DNA of 64,000 bases from Vibrio maerlii (GCF_003415655.1 NZ_QRHC01000002.1:186008-250007), one strand, 5' to 3'; counted from the first letter of the stretch, positions 27,009 through 38,668 are shown. The notes: generated by a model from the sequence alone, not told the origin. Made by a program: numbers and translations.

Positions 27009-27043
27009 ACCAAACTGCATTAGTACAACTAAACAATGAAATC

Positions 27044-27080
27044 AGGCCAGTGCTCGTTAAACAAGCACTGGCCTTTTTGT
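27044..27080 (+). terminator. Intrinsic terminator of the amidohydrolase gene
   Basis: AGGCCAGTGCT and AGCACTGGCCT form an 11-bp stem followed by T5 and more T-rich sequence. Confidence 0.9.
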
Positions 27081-27100
27081 TTATTTTTACTGTCTTGCTT

Positions 27101-28111
27101 TTATTTTTTCTCGTCATCAAGCCATTGATGAGTGAGTTTAAGTGTTTCTTTATCGAAGTCTAACTCTGCCTGAACACCGATTGGCGTTACTAACATTGGA
27201 TGTGTATGACAGCTGTCAAAGCCATATAAAATAGGCACCTCTTTTCCGTTGATCACTTCAACAAGGACATCCAAAGGTGAACGGCCGGTTCCTTTATCAT
27301 CAAACAGCTCATGCTTTCCGAGGATGATAGCGCTGATTCTATCAAACACACCACACGCGAATAGGTGAGCAAATGATCGCTCTACCGATTCAATCCCTTT
27401 TAAAGAATCTTCAATCAGCAAGATATCGCCCTGCTCAATCTCTGGCATGTAGGGACTGCCCCAGATACCAGCTATGGTATTGAGGTTGCCCCCTATGATT
27501 CGACCGGTATAACACCCGCTGCCAATAAACTGCCATTGATTGTCATAGACTGGTTTAGCCTCGCTTTGCGTTTCCCAATCATGCTTAACATCGGTCCACA
27601 CCGCTGGCATCGAGTAACTGTACGACTGTTGAGGTTTGCTGAGGAGATCAATAAAGGAGCGATAAGTCTCATCAACCAAAGGTGGGAACTCACCAAATGA
27701 AGCGACTAAAGCAGGGCCATAGAACGTGATAATTCCTGTTTGCTGATAGATACCAAGTAACAAAGCGGTTACGTCTGAGTAGCCAATGATGATTTTAGGG
27801 TCTCGCTTGAACGCCTGATAATCGATGTACGGCAATAGTGCGTTGCTATTGCTGCCGCCAATCGTAGACATAATGCACCGAACGCTTGGATCGCGAATCA
27901 ATTGATTGAGCTCTTCGGCTCTTGCCTGAATGGAGCCCGAACGATAGCTGTCTGACTTTCCGGTTAGCGAACCATCGACGAGTTCAAACCCTTTTGACTC
28001 AAGGAACGTTTTCGCTCGTGCAAAGCGTTTAGGCGCAAACACCGTCGCTGGAGAGGATGGCGAGAAGAAGCCAATTTTGTCCCCTGCTTTCAATAACTTT
28101 GGAAAAATCAT
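27101..28111 (-). CDS. S66-family LD-carboxypeptidase (MccF/LdcA-like)
   Basis: 336 residues. Catalytic Ser112 lies in GYSDVTALL; the Glu in LLIEDS and the His in CHTHPML complete the S66 triad. The family trims muropeptides (LdcA) or degrades microcin-type peptide-nucleotides (MccF); the loop composition (NTIAGIWGSPYMP) recalls the MccF branch but I cannot decide. It converges on the amidohydrolase and is unrelated in function to the adjacent ahpC. Confidence 0.9.
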   Translation of the reverse strand: MIFPKLLKAGDKIGFFSPSSPATVFAPKRFARAKTFLESKGFELVDGSLTGKSDSYRSGSIQARAEELNQLIRDPSVRCIMSTIGGSNSNALLPYIDYQAFKRDPKIIIGYSDVTALLLGIYQQTGIITFYGPALVASFGEFPPLVDETYRSFIDLLSKPQQSYSYSMPAVWTDVKHDWETQSEAKPVYDNQWQFIGSGCYTGRIIGGNLNTIAGIWGSPYMPEIEQGDILLIEDSLKGIESVERSFAHLFACGVFDRISAIILGKHELFDDKGTGRSPLDVLVEVINGKEVPILYGFDSCHTHPMLVTPIGVQAELDFDKETLKLTHQWLDDEKK

Positions 28112-28228
28112 GCCGAATACTCCTTAGATCGATACCGCATAGTCCTGACAACATGACGGTTATAACAAAGCAGTTGCATAAATGCTATTTTTTATAAAAA
28201 TCAATACGATATAAAAGAACCAACACGT

Positions 28229-28257
28229 AAAAAAGCCACAATGCAAGCATTGTGGCC
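28229..28257 (-). terminator. Intrinsic terminator of ahpC copy 1
   Basis: GCCACAATGC and GCATTGTGGC form a 10-bp stem followed on the minus strand by T6. The other ahpC copies have terminators of similar form. Confidence 0.88.
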
Positions 28258-28333
28258 TTCGATATAGGGTGCACACCCCGAGCCTTAGGAGGGGGCTGGG
28301 GCATGCTGAACGAACTGATTAGTTGTCGCTAAA

Positions 28334-28891
28334 TTAGATCTTACCAACTAGGTCTAAAGAAGGCGCTAGAGTCTCTTCGCCTTCTTTCCATTTCGCAGGG
28401 CAAACTTCACCTGGGTTAGCCGCTACATACTGAGCTGCTTTCACTTTGCGCATTAGGTCTTCAGCGTCACGGCCGATGCCTTCAGCTGTAATTTCCATCG
28501 CTTGAATAACGCCCTCTGGGTCCACTAGGAACGTTGCACGATCTGCTAGGCCTTGACCTTCACGCATTACACCGAAGTTGTTTGTGATTGTGCCTGTTTG
28601 GTCACCAACCATATAGTAGTTGATCTTGCCGATTGTATCAGAGCTGTCGTGCCACGCTTTGTGAGTAAAGTGAGTATCTGTTGATACTGAATACACTTCT
28701 ACGCCACGCTCTTGAAGTTCTGCGTAATGGTCCGCTAGATCACCAAGCTCTGTTGGACATACGAAAGTAAAGTCTGCTGGGTAAAAGAAGAAAACCGCCC
28801 ACTTACCTTTTACGTCTTGCTCTGTGATTTCTACAAAGTCACCGTTTTTGAATGCTGTTGCGCTAAATGGTTTGATTTCAGTGTTGATCAT
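28334..28891 (-). CDS. ahpC: Alkyl hydroperoxide reductase AhpC (copy 1)
   Basis: 185 residues. Peroxidatic Cys45 lies in [10 protein letters not shown] and the resolving Cys164 in EVCPAKW, so it is a typical 2-Cys AhpC. It would be recharged by AhpF. It is divergent from katG with a single OxyR operator between them. The protein differs from copy 2 (33720-34277) by one residue and from copy 3 by three. Confidence 0.97.
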   Translation of the reverse strand: MINTEIKPFSATAFKNGDFVEITEQDVKGKWAVFFFYPADFTFVCPTELGDLADHYAELQERGVEVYSVSTDTHFTHKAWHDSSDTIGKINYYMVGDQTGTITNNFGVMREGQGLADRATFLVDPEGVIQAMEITAEGIGRDAEDLMRKVKAAQYVAANPGEVCPAKWKEGEETLAPSLDLVGKI

Positions 28892-28930
28892 GATTTTACT
28901 CTCTTGATATCTCTAATTTATTTTTTGTTA

Positions 28931-28944
28931 ACGCTGTCCTGCGT
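28931..28944 (-). ncRNA. GGA-loop leader hairpin of ahpC copy 1
   Basis: On the minus strand ACGC-AGGACA-GCGT. Compared with the other copies the outer pair has changed on both sides (A-T in place of G-C), preserving the stem while the GGA of the loop is kept. Confidence 0.45.
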
Positions 28945-28983
28945 CGATGGAGATATATTGAATCGAGAGCTCAAGGATTTGAA

Positions 28984-29020
28984 ATCGAACTTCCCTATTA
29001 CACTAATAGAAAACTCCTAT
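28984..29020. promoter_or_regulatory. OxyR operator between ahpC copy 1 and katG
   Basis: ATCG-N7-CTAT-N7-ATAG-N7-CTAT, the full four-site OxyR tetramer geometry with 14 of 16 core bases matching. It serves two divergent peroxidase genes. Confidence 0.88.
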
Positions 29021-29181
29021 CGATAGCATTATCCTCATAAAAACATGAACTTACACAACAAAACCACATAATAAACATGGTTTCTAAACTATTTCTAAAC
29101 CACTCTTTGCTGAGTTAATGCTAAGTTAAATCTATAGCTTTAAATTTAATCTTATATTAACAAAATCTCATTCGCAGTTAG

Positions 29182-31377
<2,196 letters not shown>

Positions 31378-31400
31378 TCCATCCACTTAAACGATAACCA

Positions 31401-31434
31401 AAGGGCAGCGTGTAAAACACTCTGCCCTTTTGCT
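31401..31434 (+). terminator. Intrinsic terminator after katG
   Basis: AAGGGCAG...CTGCCCTTTT stem of about 8 bp plus inner TGT/ACA pairs, followed by TGCTTT. It ends directly at the stop codon of the convergent histidine kinase and may act on both strands. Confidence 0.75.
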
Positions 31435-32835
31435 TTAGTTTCCAACCGGCAATCGCACCGTGAATTCACTTCCAGATAAACCATCGGAGCTGACACTTAT
31501 TTCACCACCTTGCATCTCCAGTAGGCCTTTAGTGATACTCAACCCTAAGCCAGAGTTCCCTTCATCGCCACTACGCGAACTTTCAGCACGATAGAAGCGG
31601 TCAAAAATATAAGGGAGCTGGTCGGCTTCAATACCACAACCCGTATCAGTCACTTTGATCTCGCAATACGCTTCATTCGCGGTTGCAGTTAACGAAATTA
31701 AGCCCTGCTTAGGCGTGTGTCTAATGGCGTTGTCGACAAGGTTACCAAGCACCTGAAGCATTCTGTTTCGGTCTAGATCAAGTGTTGGCAATGGTTCGAC
31801 AAGGTCTAGATCTAGCGAGATCACTTTTGCATGGCAGCGCGGTTCAAATCGATGATGAACACTGGTCATGAGTTCAGAAATAGACACTTGAGTGATATCC
31901 AACTTAAGAGTTTTGGTATCGGTTTTGGCAAGCAGGTTCATGTCTTTCACCAAACGTTCAATTAAGCCAAGCTCCGAAGCAATTAACGATAGGCGTTTTT
32001 CGTCGAGCTCTATGGCTCCATGCTGCGCCATCTCAATGTAGCCTGAAATAACCTGGATAGGTGTGTTCAAATCGTGCGTAATATCTGCGGTAAGCTGGCG
32101 TTTTTTCTGATCGGCCTTGGCAATATTGGAGCTCATCGAGTTGAATCCACTGGCGAGTTCACCGAGCTCGTTACTCGCCTTTACTTTAACTTTTTGCTTC
32201 AGCCTTCCCTTCGCCATCGATGATATTGCCTGATGAATTTGCTCTAATGGCTTCAATAGCCATCGAGAAAGTATCACTCCTAACAATAAAGACGTAATCA
32301 CACCGACAAAAATCGCAAACATCAAAATGTTATGGATGTTGTCTAGGAAAACACGGTTTCTCGAATTAATGCTTAATCCCGTCGCTTCTGGCGGGATGAT
32401 TCGCGCAATCAGCTTACCATCTAAATATATCGGTTCAGATTGGTCGAAATAAGCAGGAGGAATAAATTCTCCCTTCTTGAAGCGAAGGTAAGATATAAGC
32501 GCGATGTTCTCAGCCGTTACAATGCCGTGTCGTTTAGGCCTTGGATCCTCTTTGGGGTCTGAATACAGCGGATGCTTATTCACTGTCGTAGAGTTTGGTT
32601 TTTTAAAGTGAGGTGGATGCAACTCTTTAAAGTACGCTTCAAACCCCTCCCAGCTTTGCTCTGCTTTATACCAAGCGATGACTTCCTGCTGCATCTCGCG
32701 AGTTTGATACTCTAACGTCAGCTCATTCAGTCGATGCTCTGAGGTGAGTACCACCCAAGCATAAGTGACCCCAGCAGTAATTAAGCTTACTAGTAGGTAA
32801 GTCGCGGTTAGTTGGTGTCTTAACTGAAAGCGCAT
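31435..32835 (-). CDS. Membrane sensor histidine kinase
   Basis: 466 residues. Two transmembrane helices (residues ~11-30 and ~168-190) enclose a periplasmic sensor of about 135 residues, followed by HAMP, the HisKA phospho-acceptor His254 (DITHDLNTP), and the ATPase N-box (LVDNAIRHT), G1 (DTGCGIEA), F-box (FDRFYRAES) and G2 (GLGLSIT). Its start lies 1 base past the response-regulator stop, so the two are co-transcribed and probably translationally coupled. The signal is unknown; its position between two ahpC copies suggests an envelope or oxidative stress role (inference). Confidence 0.95.
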   Translation of the reverse strand: MRFQLRHQLTATYLLVSLITAGVTYAWVVLTSEHRLNELTLEYQTREMQQEVIAWYKAEQSWEGFEAYFKELHPPHFKKPNSTTVNKHPLYSDPKEDPRPKRHGIVTAENIALISYLRFKKGEFIPPAYFDQSEPIYLDGKLIARIIPPEATGLSINSRNRVFLDNIHNILMFAIFVGVITSLLLGVILSRWLLKPLEQIHQAISSMAKGRLKQKVKVKASNELGELASGFNSMSSNIAKADQKKRQLTADITHDLNTPIQVISGYIEMAQHGAIELDEKRLSLIASELGLIERLVKDMNLLAKTDTKTLKLDITQVSISELMTSVHHRFEPRCHAKVISLDLDLVEPLPTLDLDRNRMLQVLGNLVDNAIRHTPKQGLISLTATANEAYCEIKVTDTGCGIEADQLPYIFDRFYRAESSRSGDEGNSGLGLSITKGLLEMQGGEISVSSDGLSGSEFTVRLPVGN

Positions 32836-32836
32836 A

Positions 32837-33520
32837 TCATGACACCTTTAATCGATAACCCACACCAAACACAGACTCTATCTCTACCTGTCCTTGTGAG
32901 ATTGGAGCAAGTTTGTTTCTCAAGTTACGAATATGAATCTTCATCGTTGATTCAGCGCCACTAAAACCTTGCTCGATCAAATTACAGGAAATCTCGGCCT
33001 TGGGAACAGCATGACTTCTAGACTTCACTAACATCGTGAGCAGCGCATGTTCCGCCTTAGTCACATCAATAACCTGATTGGACAAGTAGAACTCTTTGGT
33101 GTGCGTATTCACAATAAGCGGCCCATATTCGAACTTGTTGCTCACTGAGAAGTCTTTATGGCTGCGCTTGAGCACTGCCTTAACTCGAACCAAAAGCTCC
33201 ATCATGCGAAATGGTTTCACAATGTAGTCATCTGCACCCATTTCAAAGCCCGCGACGATGTCTTCTTCTTGCTGTTTGGCAGAGATAACAATGACAGGCG
33301 TTTCATTCGTTTCTCGCAGCTTCTGAATGAACTTATAGCCGTCCATTAAAGGCATCATGATATCAAGCAAGATGAGGTTCGGCTGAAATTGTTTAAGCTT
33401 CTGTATCGCTTCTAAACCATTTGAAGCACACTCGACTTCAAAACCTTGAGTGGTCAGAAAGTCGACTAAAAGCTGCTGGACACTAAGTTTGTCATCTACG
33501 ATCAGGATCTTCGTCTGCAT
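32837..33520 (-). CDS. OmpR-family response regulator
   Basis: 227 residues from the start at 33520 (MQTKILIVDD); the frame can extend to 33550 but has no ribosome-binding site there. The receiver domain has the acidic pocket VDD, phospho-acceptor Asp53 (LILLDIMMP) and the conserved Lys in DDYIVKPF. The C-terminal winged helix carries the usual ESVFGVGYRLKV tail. Partner of the downstream histidine kinase. Confidence 0.95.
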   Translation of the reverse strand: MQTKILIVDDKLSVQQLLVDFLTTQGFEVECASNGLEAIQKLKQFQPNLILLDIMMPLMDGYKFIQKLRETNETPVIVISAKQQEEDIVAGFEMGADDYIVKPFRMMELLVRVKAVLKRSHKDFSVSNKFEYGPLIVNTHTKEFYLSNQVIDVTKAEHALLTMLVKSRSHAVPKAEISCNLIEQGFSGAESTMKIHIRNLRNKLAPISQGQVEIESVFGVGYRLKVS

Positions 33521-33630
33521 GGTTTTCTTTATTCTCAGTTTCAATGACATTTCTGGCCATGACCAGGTTGAGTAATCATTTAATTTATCGATAGTTTGTC
33601 TATCGAATCTTGATTTTGCGTAAGCAAAAC

Positions 33631-33659
33631 CAAAAAAGCCACTTCATACATGAAGTGGC
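33631..33659 (-). terminator. Intrinsic terminator of ahpC copy 2
   Basis: GCCACTTCA and TGAAGTGGC form a 9-bp stem followed on the minus strand by T6. Confidence 0.88.
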
Positions 33660-33719
33660 AAAACGATAAAGCAGTATTGGTTGAAGCCAGTAAGGGGGCT
33701 GGCTTCTAGTCAGGAATGA

Positions 33720-34277
33720 TTAAATCTTACCTACTAGGTCTAGAGATGGTGCTAGTGTCTCTTCACCTTCTTTCCATTTCGCTGGGCAAACTTCACCTGG
33801 GTTAGCCGCTACGTATTGAGCTGCCTTCACTTTACGCATAAGGTCTTCAGCATCACGGCCAATGCCTTCTGCTGTGATTTCCATCGCTTGAATCACACCT
33901 TCTGGGTCCACTAGGAACGTAGCACGGTCTGCAAGACCTTGGCCTTCACGCATCACACCGAAGTTGTTCGTGATTGTGCCCGTTTGGTCACCTACCATGT
34001 AGTAGTTGATTTTGCCGATTGTGTCAGAGCTGTCGTGCCATGCTTTGTGCGTGAAATGTGTGTCAGTTGAAACAGAGTAAACCTCAACACCGCGCTCTTG
34101 TAGTTCTGCGTAGTGGTCTGCTAGGTCACCTAATTCTGTTGGGCATACGAAAGTAAAATCTGCTGGGTAGAAGAAAAATACCGCCCACTTACCTTTCACA
34201 TCTTGCTCCGTGATTTCTACGAAATCGCCGTTTTTAAATGCTGTTGCGCTGAATGGTTTGATTTGTGTGTTGATCAT
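33720..34277 (-). CDS. ahpC: Alkyl hydroperoxide reductase AhpC (copy 2)
   Basis: 185 residues with Cys45 and Cys164 in the same contexts as copy 1; the proteins differ only at residue 5 (Gln in place of Glu). By eye, roughly one base in ten differs over the 3' ~145 bases, nearly all silent. It has its own OxyR operator (34362-34398) and GGA-loop leader hairpin, is divergent from an 82-residue hypothetical ORF, and is followed by a terminator. Confidence 0.97.
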   Translation of the reverse strand: MINTQIKPFSATAFKNGDFVEITEQDVKGKWAVFFFYPADFTFVCPTELGDLADHYAELQERGVEVYSVSTDTHFTHKAWHDSSDTIGKINYYMVGDQTGTITNNFGVMREGQGLADRATFLVDPEGVIQAMEITAEGIGRDAEDLMRKVKAAQYVAANPGEVCPAKWKEGEETLAPSLDLVGKI

Positions 34278-34308
34278 GATTTTACTCTCTCAATTTGCTT
34301 ATTCGATT

Positions 34309-34322
34309 GCGCTCTCCCGCGC
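34309..34322 (-). ncRNA. GGA-loop leader hairpin of ahpC copy 2
   Basis: On the minus strand GCGC-GGGAGA-GCGC, about 32-45 bases before the ATG and just after a TATAAC -10-like element (34330-34335), so it would lie at the very 5' end of the mRNA. Confidence 0.45.
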
Positions 34323-34361
34323 TGTTGAGGTTATATTGCCCCGAACCGTTGAATAGGTGAA

Positions 34362-34398
34362 ATCGAACGTATCTATTAGTTTGGTAGGTAAAACCTAT
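34362..34398. promoter_or_regulatory. OxyR operator of ahpC copy 2
   Basis: ATCG-N7-CTAT-N7-GTAG-N7-CTAT with all spacers 7 bases. Lies between ahpC copy 2 and the plus-strand 82-residue ORF, so both may respond to peroxide. Confidence 0.85.
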
Positions 34399-34503
34399 TA
34401 GATGTCGATGAGCTTGCAGCCACACCCGTACGCGCTATGATCAAAGTAGTACTAACGAAAGTTGGTACCTTTTCATTCCTTTCGCTGCGTTTAAGGAGGG
34501 GTT

Positions 34504-34752
34504 ATGAACATCGTAGAGGTAAAAGAAAGAGTCGCTGGCCATGATTTTCTCAGCGCTCACATTATCCATGATATCAACACCACTGGCTGGCATATTCATT
34601 TGGTCGACAGCTCAGGAAATGAGTTCCCGATTACCGATGACCTCAATATGGCCATCACTTACGGCACATTAGCCGAAGCACAAAGTGTTGTCAGAAAGCT
34701 TGATGATATGCCAGTGCAAGTCGACAGACTCTATCGCCAATATGCGATTTAG
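34504..34752 (+). CDS. Hypothetical protein, 82 residues, possible OxyR target
   Basis: Not recognised. Cytosolic-looking, acidic, rich in His in its first half (AHIIHDIN...WHIHLVD). A near-ideal AAGGAGG ribosome-binding site precedes the ATG, and a strong intrinsic terminator follows, so it is very likely expressed. Its start is about 105 bases from the OxyR operator shared with ahpC copy 2. Confidence 0.7.
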   Translation: MNIVEVKERVAGHDFLSAHIIHDINTTGWHIHLVDSSGNEFPITDDLNMAITYGTLAEAQSVVRKLDDMPVQVDRLYRQYAI

Positions 34753-34770
34753 AAACAAGTAAAAAGAAAA

Positions 34771-34804
34771 AGAGCCACATTTCTACCAATGTGGCTCTCT
34801 TATA
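34771..34804 (+). terminator. Intrinsic terminator of the 82-residue ORF
   Basis: AGAGCCACAT and ATGTGGCTCT form a 10-11-bp stem followed by a CTTATACTATTT T-rich tract. Confidence 0.8.
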
Positions 34805-35009
34805 CTATTTGATTCATCTCTTATACTATTTCATTCATTAGCAGCACATTGCTAAGCCCCTGTATTGTTAAATATCTATTGAAAGTGTTTATCAAACTTA
34901 ACGCTACCTCTTACCCTGCGACTTTCGATAGACTACATCAATGTAACCTATCGCCCCTTGCCTTTTGATCTATGGCTATCGCCACTTAGACCACCTTTGA
35001 GATACTAAC

Positions 35010-37313
35010 ATGCCTAATAAACTGCTTTCTCAACTCACTGTTTTACTGCTTGGACTCTTGCTTTCAAGCTGGACTTTCGCCCAAGATTCATCGCAAGACA
35101 AAAGACCGACCATCGCTGTTGTTCTTGCCGGTGGCGGTGCCAAAGGCGCTGCTCATGTCGGAGTCCTAAAAGCCTTAGAAGAGATGCAGATACCCGTTGA
35201 TATCATTACGGGCGCGAGTATGGGGGCCTACTTTGGCGGACTCTATTCCACCGGCATGAGCGCAGATGAACTTGAGGGCTTCATATACAGCGTTGATTGG
35301 AACTCAGGCTACATCGACCGAGTCAGCCGCAGCCAAAGACGGATTCGGAACAAAGAAATAGAAGACAGGTATCAAATTCGCACTGATTTTGGGCTGTCCT
35401 CAACGGGTATCACGGTGCCTAGTGGCGTGGTTCAAGGGCAAAACATGCTCGCTATTTTGCGTGAATCGACTGGAAATGTTGGACGCGTGAACTCATTCGA
35501 TGACTTTCCTATTCGTTATCGAGCTATGGCAACAGATATTGTTACTCTTGAACAAGTCATCATTGAGGATGGCTATCTGGTTGATGCCATGATGGCAAGT
35601 ATGTCCGTGCCCGGAGTCCTGCCTCCTTACGAACTGCAGGATCGTTTATTGGTTGACGGTGGTGTCACCAACAACATGCCTGTCGATCTAGCAAAAGAGA
35701 TGGGAGCAGATGTAGTTATCGCTATCGATATCAGCACCGATTATCAAACCAAAGAACAGTTAACCGACCTATTTACTGTTGCAAACCAATTATCTAACTA
35801 CATCGTGCGTCGTACGACCCAAGAGCAAGCGGCGCTGTTAACCGAGCAAGACATCTACATCCGTCCAGATGTCGGCAGCATGGAAACAACCGAGTTTGAT
35901 AAAATGGGAGATGCTTATGACAAGGGCTATCAAGCTGCAATCCAACTCAAGGAGCAATTGCAGCATTTGTCGTTGAACGGATCTGATTACCAAATCTACA
36001 TCGATAAAAAACAGCAAGCACAAAGCCTCCTACATTACGGTGATCAGCTTACCGTCAATGCAGTCACTATCGACAATAATACTCATTATGATGACAAAAC
36101 CTTGTCAGAAATGATCACCCTTGAGCCAAACCAAGTTCACAATACTCAGAAGCTAGAAAAGCAAGTAGAAGAACTGTACGCCTTAGATCGCTTTGAACGT
36201 GTCTCTTATAAACACCAAAAGATGGGGGGCAATGATGCCACCGTTGTTGAGTTTAGCGTCGACGAAAAATCCTGGGGACCGAATTACCTCGACTTTCGAT
36301 TTTTCCTCGAAGATGATTTTACAACGGATAGTCAGTATGCCATTGGCTTAACGGCGAACTTTACAGGCTTAACGGATACCGGTGGAGAGTTGAGGACAAG
36401 CTATGAGCTTGGTACTGATAAGTTTGCGAAAGTTGCATGGTACTCCCCTATATCCTCGAACCAAAAAGTGTTTTACGAAACATCCATAAGTTACGAAGAT
36501 CGTAAGCGAACGATACCGTTAACTGGTTTCGAAGATATTGGGCTCGATGCAAGTGAGTTTTCGGTGCCCGCTGATTACCAAAGCACCGTCGTTGAGTTAG
36601 GTCTAGGGTACCAACGTGAGCTGTGGACAGAGTTCAAACTTGGTTTTCGTTTTACCGATGGCTACAACGATATTGAATATGACAACACGATAAAACCCTT
36701 TACCTTCCAAAGATATGCTGGTTTTGCAGGCTACAAACTAGACACGCTAGATCACTATAGTTTCCCAACAAAAGGGCACTATATCGATGCCGAATACAGA
36801 GTTTCATACGATACAGGGGAGCATGAGCCCAACAGTATCGTTGACGACACCTTTGACGATGATACGAGTTATGAAATCGACTTCAGCGCAAAAACAGCCC
36901 ACTCATATGACAAGCACACGCTAGTCGGAAACCTCGACCTTGAGTTGTTCATCAATGACAACGCTTTTTTCCCTGTTGAACCAAAAGAGCTTGGTGGGTT
37001 CTTGAACCTTTCTGGTGTGCCGAGGAATAGCCTACTCGGACAGAATAAGTTCTTCACTAGTATGGTCTATCGCTACCGTTGGTTTGACAATGATTTCGGC
37101 TTATTCTCGTCCCCATTTTATGTTGGGGGCTCACTGGAATATGGTGGTGTTTGGTCCGATCCAGACATTGACCCTTCTGATATCCCGATGTTTGTCGCGG
37201 GTTCCGTATTCGCAGGGGTCGACTCTCCAATAGGCCCAATGATGTTCAGCTATGGGAGAACGGAGCAAGGATACGATTCATTCTACCTAGTAATAGGAAC
37301 GAGCTTCAGATAG
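35010..37313 (+). CDS. Patatin-like outer-membrane protein (type Vd autotransporter, PlpD-like)
   Basis: 767 residues. Sec signal peptide (residues 1-24, ending TFA). A patatin phospholipase domain follows with oxyanion motif GGGAKGAAHVG (~41-51), nucleophile Ser70 in GASMG and catalytic Asp216 in VDGGVTNN. Then a POTRA-like domain (residues ~345-420) and a C-terminal 16-strand BamA-type beta-barrel ending FYLVIGTSFR. This arrangement is that of type Vd secretion proteins such as PlpD: the lipase is displayed at or released from the cell surface. The final residue is Arg rather than the usual aromatic. It stands alone. Confidence 0.93.
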   Translation: MPNKLLSQLTVLLLGLLLSSWTFAQDSSQDKRPTIAVVLAGGGAKGAAHVGVLKALEEMQIPVDIITGASMGAYFGGLYSTGMSADELEGFIYSVDWNSGYIDRVSRSQRRIRNKEIEDRYQIRTDFGLSSTGITVPSGVVQGQNMLAILRESTGNVGRVNSFDDFPIRYRAMATDIVTLEQVIIEDGYLVDAMMASMSVPGVLPPYELQDRLLVDGGVTNNMPVDLAKEMGADVVIAIDISTDYQTKEQLTDLFTVANQLSNYIVRRTTQEQAALLTEQDIYIRPDVGSMETTEFDKMGDAYDKGYQAAIQLKEQLQHLSLNGSDYQIYIDKKQQAQSLLHYGDQLTVNAVTIDNNTHYDDKTLSEMITLEPNQVHNTQKLEKQVEELYALDRFERVSYKHQKMGGNDATVVEFSVDEKSWGPNYLDFRFFLEDDFTTDSQYAIGLTANFTGLTDTGGELRTSYELGTDKFAKVAWYSPISSNQKVFYETSISYEDRKRTIPLTGFEDIGLDASEFSVPADYQSTVVELGLGYQRELWTEFKLGFRFTDGYNDIEYDNTIKPFTFQRYAGFAGYKLDTLDHYSFPTKGHYIDAEYRVSYDTGEHEPNSIVDDTFDDDTSYEIDFSAKTAHSYDKHTLVGNLDLELFINDNAFFPVEPKELGGFLNLSGVPRNSLLGQNKFFTSMVYRYRWFDNDFGLFSSPFYVGGSLEYGGVWSDPDIDPSDIPMFVAGSVFAGVDSPIGPMMFSYGRTEQGYDSFYLVIGTSFR

Positions 37314-37362
37314 TAAAACCAGACGTCAAAAAACGAAGAGTTATTTCCTAGGTTCAACCAAC

Positions 37363-37390
37363 AAAAAAGCTCCTGATTTCAGGAGCTTTT
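37363..37390. terminator. Bidirectional intrinsic terminator
   Basis: AAAAGCTCCTGA and TCAGGAGCTTTT form a long stem with A-run on one side and T-run on the other, between the convergent patatin and enoyl-CoA hydratase genes. Confidence 0.88.
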
Positions 37391-37407
37391 CACATTCAAA
37401 TAATGAA

Positions 37408-38253
37408 TTAATTGATATCTTGAACCTTCATCACTAGGTCTTCCCAGTTACGCTGGTTTTCCATATCGTGCTCTAGGCCTTGGTCATCAGCAATCTGGAA
37501 GCGCTTGACTGCTGCTGTTTTGCTTGTTGCTTGATATAGCCAATAAGCTTCAGCTTTCAGTGCTTCATCAATCGGCTTATCTATCGATTCGTAAACCATT
37601 TGCTTACAAACGTTGATGGATTCTGCAGGGAACTTAGAGATACGCTGCGCGAGAGCATCGACATAAGGACCAATCTCATCAGGCTCTAGAGCCTTGTTGA
37701 TTGTGCCATAAGCTTCAGCTTCATCTGCATCAAAATCACGAGCACTCAGTACGATTTCTAGTGCACGACCCAAACCAACCTGGCGAGCCATGCGTGATGC
37801 ACCACCACCACACGGTAAGATACCCATTCCAACTTCCATCTGCATAAACTTGAACTTACCACGGGCAGCGAATCGCATATCTAACGCCAATGCAAGCTCA
37901 TGGCCGCCTCCACGTGCAAAACCTTCGAGCTTAGCAATCGTTGCCTGAGGTACTTTACTGATTCGTTCACATACAGACTGTAGGTCTAGCAGTTGTGCTT
38001 CTTCGCGAGAAACAGCCTCGGTAGACATGTCTTTTAATAGCTCAGTATCATAATGACAAACCCAAACCTCAGGGTTTGCTGATTGGAAGACAACCACTTT
38101 AGTTTCACGGTCGCGCTCTAGTCTCATTGCCAGGCTATTTAAGTCTGCGAGCATTTCTTGTCCTTGAACATTTACCGTTCCAAAATCAAACGTAACCGTA
38201 AGGATTCCGTCTTGCTGAACGGTTGTAAATGTCTGAAAACCTGCGTATTTCAT
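37408..38253 (-). CDS. Enoyl-CoA hydratase/isomerase-family protein
   Basis: 281 residues when started at 38253 (MKYAGFQTF), which has GGAGAG upstream; a further-upstream ATG gives an implausible leader. Crotonase-fold landmarks are present: the oxyanion-hole region IAKLEGFARGGGHELALALDMRFAA and the QMEVGMGILPCGGGASRMAR segment. The usual GxG-type second glutamate (E in GGGxxE) cannot be clearly placed, so the reaction (hydration, isomerisation or hydrolysis) is uncertain. It stands alone. Confidence 0.88.
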   Translation of the reverse strand: MKYAGFQTFTTVQQDGILTVTFDFGTVNVQGQEMLADLNSLAMRLERDRETKVVVFQSANPEVWVCHYDTELLKDMSTEAVSREEAQLLDLQSVCERISKVPQATIAKLEGFARGGGHELALALDMRFAARGKFKFMQMEVGMGILPCGGGASRMARQVGLGRALEIVLSARDFDADEAEAYGTINKALEPDEIGPYVDALAQRISKFPAESINVCKQMVYESIDKPIDEALKAEAYWLYQATSKTAAVKRFQIADDQGLEHDMENQRNWEDLVMKVQDIN

Positions 38254-38398
38254 AATAAACTCTCCGTAAATATCATTGAAATGAGTCGTGTAGACTGTGT
38301 TAACGCAGAACACACTATCGCTTTAACTTTCCCTTAACAATCAGTGATATTTACAAACAGTATTAATGAAAAATAAATTGTTTATTTTGAAATGTGTA

Positions 38399-38668
38399 CT
38401 AGGGCGTGTTGACCTTTCGAGCTGATTTTTGCAGCAGTTTGTGGGTTCTTTATACAAGGCAGAGGCTACGACGTGTAGCTAGCCTACACGAGAAGCCGAT
38501 AACGCAGTAGAAAGGACTCACAAACGCTGCCCGAAGGGTTCGGCTAAAAGCGTTTTACTCTTTGTTGAGAGGACTTTGCTTAGAATGACTAGGCTGCAAA
38601 CCTCTCGCCGCGATTAAAACCCTTTTATCTCGAACAAAATTTAACCGCGAAAGATCAACACGCCCTAG
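38399..38668. mobile_element. MITE-like element, about 270 bp
   Basis: The ends form terminal inverted repeats: CTAGGGCGTGTTGACCTTTCG on the left and its complement with one mismatch on the right (20 of 21). CTAG is present at both ends, consistent with a CTAG or TA target, though I cannot separate element from duplication. The interior has no ORF and contains smaller palindromes (GTGTAG/CTACAC). It lies in the gap between the enoyl-CoA hydratase and radical SAM genes. It looks like a non-autonomous derivative of a larger IS. Confidence 0.75.
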
